NCBI RefSeq assembly: GCF_009910845.1
Contig: NZ_SIJB01000029.1
Location: 1 to 64,000 of the forward strand
Length of the DNA stretch: 64,000 nt
Reading direction: 5' to 3'
Origin: Chengkuizengella marina
Lineage (GTDB): Bacteria > Bacillota > Bacilli > Paenibacillales > KCTC-33759
The translations under genes and the position numbers were made by a program. Shown here piece after piece: positions 43,890 through 52,726 of the stretch. How positions within the stretch are numbered: the first letter of the stretch is position 1; every line of letters starts with the position of its first letter. Below the pieces are notes generated by a model. The model did no database searches, was not told the origin of the DNA, and saw only the letters and a list, made by a program, of their open reading frames with translations.

Positions 43890-44927
43890 ATGATTAAATT
43901 AAAGCAAGTAACAAAAACATATGAGACTAATGATAGTTTGGTGAAAGCTGTTCAAAAAGTAGATTTAAGTATTGCTGCTGGAGAAATATTTGGAATTATT
44001 GGTTATAGTGGTGCAGGTAAAAGCACATTGATCCGTTTGTTGAATGGATTGGAAACTCCAACTCACGGAACCATTACAGTTGCTGAGAGAAATATGAACG
44101 AAATTAGTGGGAGAGAATTAAGGAAAGCACGACAAGAAATCGGCATGATTTTTCAACATTTTAATTTATTGTGGTCACGAACGGTTCAGGAGAATATTTC
44201 ATTTCCACTTGAAATAGCAGGTCTGTCTAAAAAAGAGCGTTTGAATATAGTAAACGAGCTGATTAAACTTGTAGGATTAGAAGGAAGAGAGAAATCATAT
44301 CCTTCTCAATTAAGCGGTGGTCAAAAACAGCGGGTTGGTATAGCAAGAGCATTGGCAAATAAACCAAAAGTGCTGTTATGTGATGAGGCTACGTCTGCAT
44401 TAGACCCACAGACGACAGATTCTATTTTGGACCTTCTAGTAGACATAAATCAGAAGTTGGGATTAACCATTGTATTAATCACCCATGAGATGCATGTGAT
44501 CCGTAAAATATGTCATCGTGTTGCAGTGATGGAAGATGGAAAGATTGTTGAACAAGGTAAAGTGTTTGATGTGTTTCAAAATCCTCAGCAATCCATGACG
44601 AAGAAATTTGTGAATCAAGTGATTGAAGCGGAATCTTCTAGTGAAATGATAGGAAATTTATTAAATCAATATCCAAAAGGAAAGATCATTCGGTTGACTT
44701 TCATAGGCGATACAGCTGAAATGCCTTTAATTACAAATGTGATCAGAAAATTTGATGTAAGTTTTAATATATTACAAGGGAAAGTTTCTCAAACACATGG
44801 AGGAGCAGTAGGAACTATGTTTGTACATGTGGATGGTGAAACTGAACAAGTAGAACAGTCTATAAAATACATTCGCCAGCAAAAGGTGAAGGTGGAGGTG
44901 TTAACTGATGCAAGAATTACTTCCTAA
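43890..44927 (+). CDS. metN: Methionine ABC transporter ATP-binding protein
   Basis: 345-residue ATPase of the MetNIQ methionine importer. Walker A GYSGAGKST near 38, signature LSGGQKQR near 140, Walker B VLLCDEATSALDP near 160, and a C-terminal ~80-residue NIL regulatory domain (about 265-340), the hallmark of MetN that allows transinhibition by methionine. ATG 43890 follows GGCAGGTGAAG. It is first in the metNIQ operon behind a SAM-I riboswitch and overlaps metI by 20 bases. Confidence 0.97.
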   Translation: MIKLKQVTKTYETNDSLVKAVQKVDLSIAAGEIFGIIGYSGAGKSTLIRLLNGLETPTHGTITVAERNMNEISGRELRKARQEIGMIFQHFNLLWSRTVQENISFPLEIAGLSKKERLNIVNELIKLVGLEGREKSYPSQLSGGQKQRVGIARALANKPKVLLCDEATSALDPQTTDSILDLLVDINQKLGLTIVLITHEMHVIRKICHRVAVMEDGKIVEQGKVFDVFQNPQQSMTKKFVNQVIEAESSSEMIGNLLNQYPKGKIIRLTFIGDTAEMPLITNVIRKFDVSFNILQGKVSQTHGGAVGTMFVHVDGETEQVEQSIKYIRQQKVKVEVLTDARITS

Positions 44928-45573
44928 TGTGAAGTGGAATAAAGTATGGGAAGCTACAGTGGAAACCATTTATATGACAAGTATCTCCGTAGTGGCTACA
45001 TTTGTTCTTGGGATCATTTTAGGTCTACTATTGTTCTTAACCTCAAAAGGAAATATATATGAAAATAAAATAATACATGCTATTGTGGCCGCTACTGTTA
45101 ATATATTTAGATCGATTCCATTCATTATATTAATCATTCTATTGATTCCTTTTACAAAAGTCATTGTGGGGAGCATGATTGGTGAAAATGCAGCGTTACC
45201 TGCTCTCATTATTGGAGCAGCTCCGTTTTATGCACGGATGGTAGAAATTGCTCTGAGAGAAATAGATAAAGGTGTGATTGAAGCAGCGAAAGCAATGGGA
45301 GCCAAAACTTCTACAATTATCTGGAAGGTGTTGCTTCCTGAATCTATGCCCGCATTAGTATCTGGTATTACGGTAACTGCGATTGCTTTAGTAGGTTATA
45401 CAGCAATGGCTGGATTTGTAGGAGCAGGTGGTTTAGGGAATTTAGCCTTTCTAGAAGGATATCAACGGTTTCAATATGATTACACTTTCATCACTACGAT
45501 TTTTATATTAATCATTGTATTTTTAATTCAGTTTGCAGGTGACTATGTCACTTCAAAAATAGATAAAAGATAA
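44908..45573 (+). CDS. metI: Methionine ABC transporter permease
   Basis: 221-residue inner-membrane permease with five hydrophobic segments and the EAA loop AAKAMGAKTSTIIWKVLLPESMPA (about 125-150) that contacts MetN. ATG 44908 has AGGTGGAGGTG upstream inside metN. The stop is 16 bases before metQ. Confidence 0.96.
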   Translation: MQELLPNVKWNKVWEATVETIYMTSISVVATFVLGIILGLLLFLTSKGNIYENKIIHAIVAATVNIFRSIPFIILIILLIPFTKVIVGSMIGENAALPALIIGAAPFYARMVEIALREIDKGVIEAAKAMGAKTSTIIWKVLLPESMPALVSGITVTAIALVGYTAMAGFVGAGGLGNLAFLEGYQRFQYDYTFITTIFILIIVFLIQFAGDYVTSKIDKR

Positions 45574-45589
45574 AAAAGGAGAGAGAATC

Positions 45590-46429
45590 ATGAAGAAAGT
45601 TTTATTTACTATTTTATTATTTGTTTTTGTACTAGCTTTAACTGCTTGTGGTAGTGAAAGTGTCGATAGTACGAGTGGGGGAGAAAATGAAGAGGCAGTT
45701 ACATTAGTAGTTGGAGCTTCCAATGTACCTCATGCTGAAATTTTAGAGCAAGCTGCACCTATATTAGCAGAAAAAGGAATAGAATTGGAAATTGTTACAT
45801 TCCAAGATTATGTCCTACCAAATACAGCGTTAGCTGAAAAAGAATTAGATGCTAATTACTTTCAACATATCCCATACCTAGAAAGCCAAATTGCTGATCA
45901 TGGTTATGATTTTGTGAATGCTGGCGGAATCCATATTGAACCGATTGGTGTATATTCACAAAGTTATGAAAGTTTAGCTGATTTACCAGAAGGTGCAGAG
46001 TTAATTATGAGTAACTCTGTGGCAGATCATGGACGTTTCTTGTCTTTATTACAAACTGAAGGATTAATTACTTTAAAAGAAGGAATTGACACTACGAAAG
46101 CTACTAGAGAAGATATCGTTGAAAACCCTAGAAACATTGAATTCATTGCAGATATTGAAGCAGGACTTTTGCCGCAAGTTTACAATAACGATGAAGGAGA
46201 TGCTGTTTTAATTAATACTAACTATGCAATTGATGCTGGATTAAACCCAGTTGAAGATGCGATTGCACTTGAAGGTTCTGAATCTCCATATGTAAACATT
46301 ATTACAGTAAGAAATGGCGATGAAACCCGTGAAGAGATCCAAACATTAGTAGAAGTTCTTCGTTCAGAAGACATTCAAAACTTTATTCTTAAAGAGTACA
46401 ACAATTCAGTTGTTCCAGTTTCTGAATAA
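45590..46429 (+). CDS. metQ: Methionine-binding lipoprotein
   Basis: 279-residue substrate-binding protein of the NlpA family. A lipoprotein signal ends in LTACGS (Cys about 20); the mature part has GASNVPHAEILEQAAPILAEKGI near 43 and the family segments ANYFQHIPYLE and FVNAGGIHIEPIG. It captures methionine outside the cell for MetNI. SD AAAGGAGAGAG precedes the ATG; a terminator follows. Confidence 0.97.
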   Translation: MKKVLFTILLFVFVLALTACGSESVDSTSGGENEEAVTLVVGASNVPHAEILEQAAPILAEKGIELEIVTFQDYVLPNTALAEKELDANYFQHIPYLESQIADHGYDFVNAGGIHIEPIGVYSQSYESLADLPEGAELIMSNSVADHGRFLSLLQTEGLITLKEGIDTTKATREDIVENPRNIEFIADIEAGLLPQVYNNDEGDAVLINTNYAIDAGLNPVEDAIALEGSESPYVNIITVRNGDETREEIQTLVEVLRSEDIQNFILKEYNNSVVPVSE

Positions 46430-46469
46430 GATTTATTCCAACAACTAAGTCATAAAATACAATAGTGCA

Positions 46470-46503
46470 AACCCCCGTTGAAACTCATTCAATAGGGGTT
46501 TTG
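46470..46503 (+). terminator. Terminator of metNIQ
   Basis: AACCCC-GTTGAA stem pairing with TTCAAT-GGGGTT across a mismatch, followed by T residues. Confidence 0.85.
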
Positions 46504-46601
46504 TTATAAATATAACTTAACTAAAACCCTAGTAATTACTAAATGACTAAAGCGGACATTACATCGAAATGAAGAGTGAATCTATTATCATAATTTGAAT
46601 C

Positions 46602-46769
46602 TTATCGAGTTATTGCATAATAAAGAACATATAACCAACTAAATAAACCATGTATACAAGCCCATATTATGGATTTATGTAAACTCCAAGATATTGCAAT
46701 AGCTAAAGCTGAACCAAATGTAATACCATTGGATACATAATTATACTTTTTTTCTTTTACAACCCTCAT
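46602..46769 (-). CDS. Small (55-aa) membrane protein
   Basis: 55-residue ORF on the minus strand reading MRVVKEKKYNYVSNGITFGS, then two hydrophobic segments (SALAIAISWSLHKS and WACIHGLFSWLYVLYYAI). ATG 46769 has AATAGGAGAATCC just upstream. The start KKYNYVSNGITFGSALAIAISWS looks like a conserved small membrane protein of Bacilli of unknown function, recalled from memory and not checked. The remaining gap (46504-46601, 46770-47158) shows no other gene. Confidence 0.75.
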   Translation of the reverse strand: MRVVKEKKYNYVSNGITFGSALAIAISWSLHKSIIWACIHGLFSWLYVLYYAITR

Positions 46770-47158
46770 TTGGATTCTCCTATTCTAAATAGTCTTCATG
46801 TTTTATAATAGTGCTGCTAATCAAATGTAGTAAAATTTATTGATTTCACAATTTTAATATAAACAATTCTATATTTATGGTTGAAATTCCTTTATCATGT
46901 TGTACCACATATGATTTAGACTGATCAATTCCATACTTATAAGTAGTCAATTCATCCAATTTTTAACAATATATTCGTTTAATGGGGGAGTTTTAATGAA
47001 ATTTCTGAATATTATGATATAATAAATTAAGGAAAGGTTTTGCTCCTTAAAAGTTTTGATTCTAATGACTGTATGATCCATGTTTTAACGATCTTCAAGT
47101 AAGCTTCTTTCGAAATCCCAGATTTTATTTAATCTATTAGAGAGGAGAGGATGAAGGA

Positions 47159-47605
47159 ATGGAAGTAATAGGATCGTTTGAGACCATTTTAACGGAGTTA
47201 CATGAGATTATGAATTCAAAACCCGCAGCAACAATTCCTAAGTTTCATAGAACTGTAGCCAATGGGGAAAGTGAGGAAAATGCTCCCTTTCAATTAATCT
47301 TTGGATGTTACTTTACGTATGAGCCTGTCATCATGTATGGTGTACTAAATGAACAATTAGATCAGGGTTGTGTGTATGTCAAACAAAAAGTAAAACCTAC
47401 AGAGATCATGAATGATTTTGTTAACTTAGTTACAATCTATTTTCCTGAGAGTACGATGGAATGGAAAAGAAAAATGATTTTTGATTTTGGAAATAAATTT
47501 ACAAAACTTCTTTATACTTTTGACGAAGTACATTCAAATGAATTGCTTAACTCCGTGATTGACTATCTTGTAAAATATGATCAAAGCATTGATGAGAATA
47601 TTTGA
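47159..47605 (+). CDS. Hypothetical cytosolic protein
   Basis: 148-residue protein with no signal peptide or membrane segment. The N-terminal helix (GSFETILTELHEIMNSKP) is followed by beta-strand-like segments (QLIFGCYFTYEPVIMYGVL, QGCVYVKQKV) and a helical C-terminus ending in a Lys/Asp-rich tail. I recognise no family. SD AGAGGAGAGG precedes ATG 47159. It is convergent with the DUF368 gene, and a bidirectional terminator lies between them. Confidence 0.7.
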   Translation: MEVIGSFETILTELHEIMNSKPAATIPKFHRTVANGESEENAPFQLIFGCYFTYEPVIMYGVLNEQLDQGCVYVKQKVKPTEIMNDFVNLVTIYFPESTMEWKRKMIFDFGNKFTKLLYTFDEVHSNELLNSVIDYLVKYDQSIDENI

Positions 47606-47632
47606 GAATTAAAATAGATATGATGAAAAATA

Positions 47633-47681
47633 AAAAACATCTTATTCCACTGTAATTTTAGTGGTTTGAGATGTTTTTTTA
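47633..47681. terminator. Bidirectional terminator
   Basis: AAAAAACATCT / AGATGTTTTTT outer stem with an inner CCACT/AGTGG stem, A-run on the left and T-run on the right. Confidence 0.88.
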
Positions 47682-47684
47682 TTA

Positions 47685-48503
47685 CTACTGTGAATTGATT
47701 TTATATTCCATTTTTCCTAATGCAGCAGCTGCCCCAAGCCCTGAACAAAGTGTTATTACACTAATCCATATTTGATCATCTATTCCTGGAAAAATTACAA
47801 TAATCGATCCAGAAACCATTCCAATAATAATAGCATACATAATTGTAGGAAAAGTGCGGAGTAGATAACTTAACAGTTTGCTCATGATTATGATCCCAAA
47901 TAAAACCCCGAGTCCTACAACACCAATAACAACAAGATTTAAATCAGATACAGCATGTATAACTGTAGGATAAACTCCGATAAGTAATAATACGAACGAA
48001 CCACTTACACCAGGCAAAATCATTGCAGTACTAGCCAACCAGCCAGATAAAAATAATAACAATAACTCGTTAGGTCCTATTACTTCCCACATAATAGTGT
48101 TTGTTTCTTCCTTAAAAAATTTCATAGATGCAATAACTAAACCAGCAATAATCAAGATGAAGTAGTGTTTGCTTGTAAAATTTGATCTTGCATTAGCTTG
48201 AATAAATAAAAATGGCAGAATGCCTATAATCAAACCTAAGAAGAAAAAATATGTGGGCTGAGGAAATTGCTCTAATAATGTCTCCATGATGTTACTCATA
48301 AGAAATATTGCGAATACCATCCCTATACCAATAGGGAGAATAAACATGAAATGATGTTTCCATTCTTTACTGAATAAACTGTTAATTGCGTCTAATACTC
48401 GATTGTATATACCTAAGATGACCGCGATTGTTCCAGCACTTACACCTGGGATTAGATCACTCATTCCCATTACAAAACCTCTGAATAAATTTCTCCATTG
48501 CAT
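47685..48503 (-). CDS. DUF368 membrane protein, likely polyprenyl-phosphate transporter
   Basis: 272-residue polytopic membrane protein of the DUF368 family, with the conserved N-terminal motif RGFVMGMSDLIPGVSAGTIA (about 6-25) and a second repeat GVSGSFVLLLIGVYPT near 160. Members (PopT in Vibrio cholerae and Staphylococcus) have been reported to recycle undecaprenyl phosphate across the membrane. The pseudo-symmetry of the two motifs fits that. ATG 48503 is preferred over TTG 48509 because GGTTAGGTG lies about 8 bases upstream. The gene for an L,D-transpeptidase is next to it, which fits a cell-wall context. Confidence 0.88.
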   Translation of the reverse strand: MQWRNLFRGFVMGMSDLIPGVSAGTIAVILGIYNRVLDAINSLFSKEWKHHFMFILPIGIGMVFAIFLMSNIMETLLEQFPQPTYFFFLGLIIGILPFLFIQANARSNFTSKHYFILIIAGLVIASMKFFKEETNTIMWEVIGPNELLLLFLSGWLASTAMILPGVSGSFVLLLIGVYPTVIHAVSDLNLVVIGVVGLGVLFGIIIMSKLLSYLLRTFPTIMYAIIIGMVSGSIIVIFPGIDDQIWISVITLCSGLGAAAALGKMEYKINSQ

Positions 48504-48532
48504 TTTCAAACACCTAACCTTATGTAATTGAA

Positions 48533-48566
48533 TAAAAAAAGATGATAACTTTAAGTTATCATCTTA
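48533..48566 (-). terminator. Terminator of the L,D-transpeptidase gene (minus strand)
   Basis: AAGATGATAACT / AGTTATCATCTT perfect stem around TAA/TTA, followed on the minus strand by seven to eight T. Confidence 0.9.
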
Positions 48567-48613
48567 TACCCGTATCATTGTAACATTTTATATTGATTAA
48601 GTTAAAGGTCTTT

Positions 48614-48946
48614 TTATTTTTGAATGGTAACAGGAGTACCTACTGAAACGGTATTCGCTAACTCTATTACATCTTTGTTATACATACGAACACAGCCTTT
48701 AGACACTCTTCTTCCAATGGAAGAGGGATCGTTAGTTCCGTGAATACCATAATGGGGTTTACTCAATCCTAACCAATAAGCTCCGAATGGACCTCCGGGG
48801 TTTGGTGCTTTATTCTTAATTGTGAATTTGCCGGTAGGTGTAGCAGAAGCAATGGCACCTATAGCTACAGGATAGGATTTCACCAGGTTTCCGTTTTTGT
48901 ACAAATAAAGCTTAAAGTCAGATAAATCAATAGTAATTGCATACAT
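48614..48946 (-). CDS. L,D-transpeptidase (YkuD domain)
   Basis: 110-residue protein made only of a YkuD catalytic domain, which forms 3-3 crosslinks in peptidoglycan. The motif [20 protein letters not shown] (about 72-91) contains the catalytic His and Cys. No signal peptide, LysM or membrane segment is present, so how it reaches the wall is unclear; single-domain forms exist among spore-formers. ATG 48946 has GAGGAGGAGT upstream on the minus strand. Confidence 0.93.
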   Translation of the reverse strand: MYAITIDLSDFKLYLYKNGNLVKSYPVAIGAIASATPTGKFTIKNKAPNPGGPFGAYWLGLSKPHYGIHGTNDPSSIGRRVSKGCVRMYNKDVIELANTVSVGTPVTIQK

Positions 48947-49032
48947 ATTAACTCCTCCTCATACACAATATGCAATGGAAGAGGAAACAGCACTTTATCT
49001 GATAAAAAGGGTTGATCTTTTAAGTGCACTTT

Positions 49033-49722
49033 CTAATATTGGACTATATTTTCCTCCATTATTTTATTTTTCCTAGGCAGTATAGTTTTGAAGGATAAAT
49101 AAAGGAAAAGAAATGCTTGTAAAAAGAATAGTATGCCCCAGATTAAAGCTGGAATATATGTGATTGAATTTAGAAAAGTAGCATCTCCTGCTCTATTTGG
49201 AGAAATAAAACTTAATACAAGAATATCAATGGTAGACATAAATGAGGTTGTGATTAGTAAAATAGATAGGATTAAGGCTATACTTTCTAACAACCTCTGA
49301 CTCTTTTGTATTAATAAATAAATAAGAAGGGGAATAAAACAGACAAGCCAAAGAATTCCGTATAAGTTTCTAACCCAGAATACGAGGTTGATTACTGAAA
49401 TGTACAGTAAAAGATGAATCATCCATTTGTATTTGCCTTTTTTCCATAACAAAATACATAGAAAAGCTATAATAGAAGAAAATACATATCCACTTATTCC
49501 AGATAAAAAACCACTGATCCAAGTGGAATATTTAGTGAATGTTACCCCTTCTAAATTTGAAAACAATTCAATTCTTGTTACATCACCATTTGTAAATAAA
49601 GTAAGTAGTGCATGCCCTGTTTCATGTATCATCGTATTAATAACCCGTAAGAAGGTTCCTATAAAAGGGACATACATTAAAATAACAGTGATGATAGACA
49701 TGACAAATAATTTTAAACGCAT
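49033..49722 (-). CDS. M50-family (M50B-like) intramembrane metallopeptidase
   Basis: 229-residue membrane protein with about six hydrophobic segments and the zinc motif HETGH (His33, Glu34, His37). The following glycine-rich GFLSGISGYVFSS segment fits M50B proteases. These cut membrane-embedded substrates or act as regulators; the substrate is not known here. ATG 49722 lies 11 bases behind AAGGAG; GTG 49731 is an alternative start at a closer spacing. It lies between an L,D-transpeptidase and fetAB on the same strand. Confidence 0.85.
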   Translation of the reverse strand: MRLKLFVMSIITVILMYVPFIGTFLRVINTMIHETGHALLTLFTNGDVTRIELFSNLEGVTFTKYSTWISGFLSGISGYVFSSIIAFLCILLWKKGKYKWMIHLLLYISVINLVFWVRNLYGILWLVCFIPLLIYLLIQKSQRLLESIALILSILLITTSFMSTIDILVLSFISPNRAGDATFLNSITYIPALIWGILFFLQAFLFLYLSFKTILPRKNKIMEENIVQY

Positions 49723-49747
49723 ATTTTTCACTTCTCCTTTTCGGGTA

Positions 49748-50533
49748 TTATGAGGTTCTTTTAAGTTGAGCTTTTTTGTTAAAAAACGTCTTATATCCTA
49801 ATTGCAATAATAATAAAATTGATAGGGAAACGCTAGCCGTTATTCCAAGTAAAATGACAATTTGATATTTAATTGCAATCAAAGGATCTGCACCAGATAA
49901 AATAACCCCTGTCATCATACCAGGTAGAAAAACAATTCCCATACCTACCATACTATTTACTGTAGGCAAGATAGCTGCATCAAACGATTGTCTTACGATA
50001 GAACGTGAAGCCTCTTTTGGTGTAGCTCCAAGCATGAGAGATGATTCTATAAATGGTCTCCTGCTGTGCATACCGTCCATTAATGTGGAAATGCCTAATG
50101 TAATTCCTGTCATAGAGTTACCAATAATCATTCCAGCAATCGGTATGAAATAACGCGGATCATACCAAGGTGTAAATTGAATCACAATAAAATCAAAATA
50201 AATCATACTGAAAGTAGTTCCTATAAATAAAGAAAATGCGATAATTTTTTTGAGGTCAGCTGCAATCGTTGTTTTTACTCTTTTGTATACATTATATACA
50301 GCAAAAGACTGCATAAATAAGATGATTAATACCGTGATGAATGGGTTAGGATTTTCAAAAACATAAGTTAAAAGATAACCTACAAGGGCTAGTTGGATAC
50401 TCATTCTAATCGAGGCAATTAAGATTTCTTTTTCCCTCCGAATGCCCAGCCATTTTACGATTGCAATTAATAATAATATAAATATATAAGAAGTAAACAA
50501 TTGAACTAAAGTGATATCTTGAATACTATCCAT
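49748..50533 (-). CDS. fetB: FetB-like ABC permease
   Basis: 261-residue membrane protein of the UPF0014 family (YbbM/FetB), partner of FetA, with about seven transmembrane segments. The conserved motif IPIAGMIIGNSMTGITLGISTL near 130-150 and the GATPKEASRSIVRQSFDAAILPTVNSM loop near 178-205 mark the family. In E. coli FetAB is involved in iron homeostasis and export. ATG 50533 overlaps fetA by 8 bases. Confidence 0.92.
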   Translation of the reverse strand: MDSIQDITLVQLFTSYIFILLLIAIVKWLGIRREKEILIASIRMSIQLALVGYLLTYVFENPNPFITVLIILFMQSFAVYNVYKRVKTTIAADLKKIIAFSLFIGTTFSMIYFDFIVIQFTPWYDPRYFIPIAGMIIGNSMTGITLGISTLMDGMHSRRPFIESSLMLGATPKEASRSIVRQSFDAAILPTVNSMVGMGIVFLPGMMTGVILSGADPLIAIKYQIVILLGITASVSLSILLLLQLGYKTFFNKKAQLKRTS

Positions 50534-51176
50534 GAGTCACACTCATTTCTTTTTCATTTAATTTTGTGATATCAATGATTTGATCTGAATATTTTTCTGC
50601 TACCTTTATGGAGTGGGTGACCATAATAACGGTTTTTTGATTTCTTTTAACAAACTGGAAAAATTGTCCCATAACTTCATCTGTTGTTTCATCATCCAGA
50701 GCAGAGGTGGGCTCATCTAATAAATAAACTGGAGGATCCATCAAGATAATTCTTGCAAATGCAAGACGCTGTTTCTCTCCACCAGAAAGTTCTTCTGCAT
50801 TTTCCTCTAGATTTTTATGTAGATCAAACAATTCTAAGAGCGCCAGCAACTTTTGATCATTTATGGATTCCGTATTTTTTTCACTAAATTTTAAGCCAAT
50901 AAGTAAGTTTTCTTTTACAGATCCTTCATATATAGATGGTGTTTGTGATAGCATGACAACTTCACGTCGCAATTGAATTGGATTTATAGTACTAATGTCT
51001 TTTCCTTCATATTCAATGATTCCACTATCGTAATTATTCAACTGATTTAACAATTTTAATAGGGTGGATTTACCACTCCCACTTTTTCCGATAATACTAG
51101 TAATTTTTTGTTTTTCAAAGGTTAAATTCTCTATGTGTAAGATGGGATTTACTTCAATATTTTTAAGATAAAACAT
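50526..51176 (-). CDS. fetA: FetA-like ABC transporter ATP-binding protein
   Basis: 216-residue ATPase: Walker A GKSGSGKST near 32-40, signature LSGGEKQR near 127, Walker B VYLLDEPTSALDD near 147, and VTHSI H-loop near 185. Together with the permease behind it, it forms a FetAB-type iron-homeostasis transporter. ATG 51176 is chosen because AAAGGA lies 9 bases upstream; ATG 51185 and the farther ATG 51200 lack a proper spacing. Confidence 0.93.
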   Translation of the reverse strand: MFYLKNIEVNPILHIENLTFEKQKITSIIGKSGSGKSTLLKLLNQLNNYDSGIIEYEGKDISTINPIQLRREVVMLSQTPSIYEGSVKENLLIGLKFSEKNTESINDQKLLALLELFDLHKNLEENAEELSGGEKQRLAFARIILMDPPVYLLDEPTSALDDETTDEVMGQFFQFVKRNQKTVIMVTHSIKVAEKYSDQIIDITKLNEKEMSVTHG

Positions 51177-51395
51177 GCTCGCCATTCCTTTCAGAATCAT
51201 AAAGTATACTTTGAATTATATCACTCTTGGTTTTTAAAAAATAATTTATCACATAAAAGGTGTTTAGTTTATTAAAGTGCTTGAATTATACGATTATGTT
51301 AATGTAATGATAGGGAAATTATACATGTATTTTTACATAAAATAGGTCCGTTATTCACACCAAATAAATAGTGGGATTGTAAGGAGGATATTTAT

Positions 51396-52631
51396 ATGAG
51401 TGAATTTGAAAGTAAACTAGATAAATATGCTGAAGCAGTAGTAAAAGTAGGTTTAAATATTCAGAAGGATCAGGACGTTTACATTACTGCACCAGTTTTT
51501 GCAACAAATTTTGCACGCAAAGTAGTCAAACATGCTTATTTGGCAGGAGCTAGGCAAGTGTTAGTGGATTATCATGACGATGAATTAGATTTATTAAAAT
51601 ATCAATTAGCATCTGAAGAAGGTTTAAAAGCTTTTCCTACATGGAAAAGTAAAGGTAAGATTGAGATGGCAGATAACAATGCCACCTTTTTAGGTATCCG
51701 ATCTAAAAATCCAGAATTGCTAAAAGATGTTGATCCTGAACGTCTTGCAATCGTTGATAAGGTGAGTCGTACAGAGAATAGAGAATATTCCCAAAATTAT
51801 ATATCAACAGGTAGAATAAGTTGGACATTGGTTAGTTACCCTTCACCAGAATGGGCAACACTTGTTTTTCCAAAATTAACTGAGGAAGAAGCGGTAGAGA
51901 AATTATGGGATACGATGTTTGAAGTTACACGAATTAACAAAGAAAATCCTGTAGAAGGATGGAAAGAACATATGCAAGGTTTAGAGACTAGAGCCGACAT
52001 ATTAAATAAGAAAAAATATAAAAAGCTTCATTATAAAGCAAAGGGTACAGATCTAACGATAGAGTTGCATAAGGACCATAAGTGGATGTGTGCCAAATTC
52101 ACAAATGCAAAAGGGACAAAATTTGTACCAAATATGCCTACTGAAGAAGTATTTACGATTCCGTTCAAATATGGAGTGAATGGTACAGTAGCCAGTACGA
52201 AACCTTTAAATTACAACGGAAGTTTGATCAATCATTTCAGTTTAACTTTTAAAGAAGGTAAAGTTGTAGATTTCAATGCTGATGAGGGATATGATATATT
52301 AAAGAACTTATTATCCATAGATGAAGGGGCTAAGTATTTAGGTGAAGTGGCTCTAGTGCCGCACGATTCTCCAATTTCCAATTCAAATTTAGTTTTTTAT
52401 GACACTTTATACGATGAGAATGCTTCATGTCATATTGCTTTAGGTAATGCACTTCAAACATGTGTGGAAAATGTAAAGGAAAAAAGCAAAGAAGATCTTC
52501 AAGCAATGGGTTTTAATGAAAGTTTAACGCATGTTGATTTTATGATTGGTTCAGGAGAGTTAGATATTGACGGTGAAACAGAGGATGGGACAAAAGAAGC
52601 CATCTTTCGTGCAGGAAACTGGGTGATTTAA
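51396..52631 (+). CDS. M29-family aminopeptidase
   Basis: 411-residue metal-dependent aminopeptidase of the thermophilic aminopeptidase (AmpS/AmpT) family, removing N-terminal residues from peptides. The characteristic C-terminal blocks are present: KGTKFVPNMPTEEVFTIP near 240-256, with the metal-binding Glu, LGEVALVPHDSPISNSNLVFYDTLYDENASCHIALG near 312-350 with the metal ligands, and HVDFMIGSGELDIDG near 378. SD AGGAGGATA precedes ATG 51396. It is followed by a terminator and glycerate kinase. Confidence 0.95.
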   Translation: MSEFESKLDKYAEAVVKVGLNIQKDQDVYITAPVFATNFARKVVKHAYLAGARQVLVDYHDDELDLLKYQLASEEGLKAFPTWKSKGKIEMADNNATFLGIRSKNPELLKDVDPERLAIVDKVSRTENREYSQNYISTGRISWTLVSYPSPEWATLVFPKLTEEEAVEKLWDTMFEVTRINKENPVEGWKEHMQGLETRADILNKKKYKKLHYKAKGTDLTIELHKDHKWMCAKFTNAKGTKFVPNMPTEEVFTIPFKYGVNGTVASTKPLNYNGSLINHFSLTFKEGKVVDFNADEGYDILKNLLSIDEGAKYLGEVALVPHDSPISNSNLVFYDTLYDENASCHIALGNALQTCVENVKEKSKEDLQAMGFNESLTHVDFMIGSGELDIDGETEDGTKEAIFRAGNWVI

Positions 52632-52656
52632 TAAAAGATGATCATGAGTATGACTT

Positions 52657-52691
52657 AGAAGGGGATATTAGTTCTATTCCCTTCTTTTTTG
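52657..52691 (+). terminator. Terminator behind the aminopeptidase gene
   Basis: AGAAGGGGATA / TATTCCCTTCT stem followed by six T. Confidence 0.85.
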
Positions 52692-52726
52692 ATATCATTA
52701 AAAAATGTTTAAAAAGGAAGGTTTCT

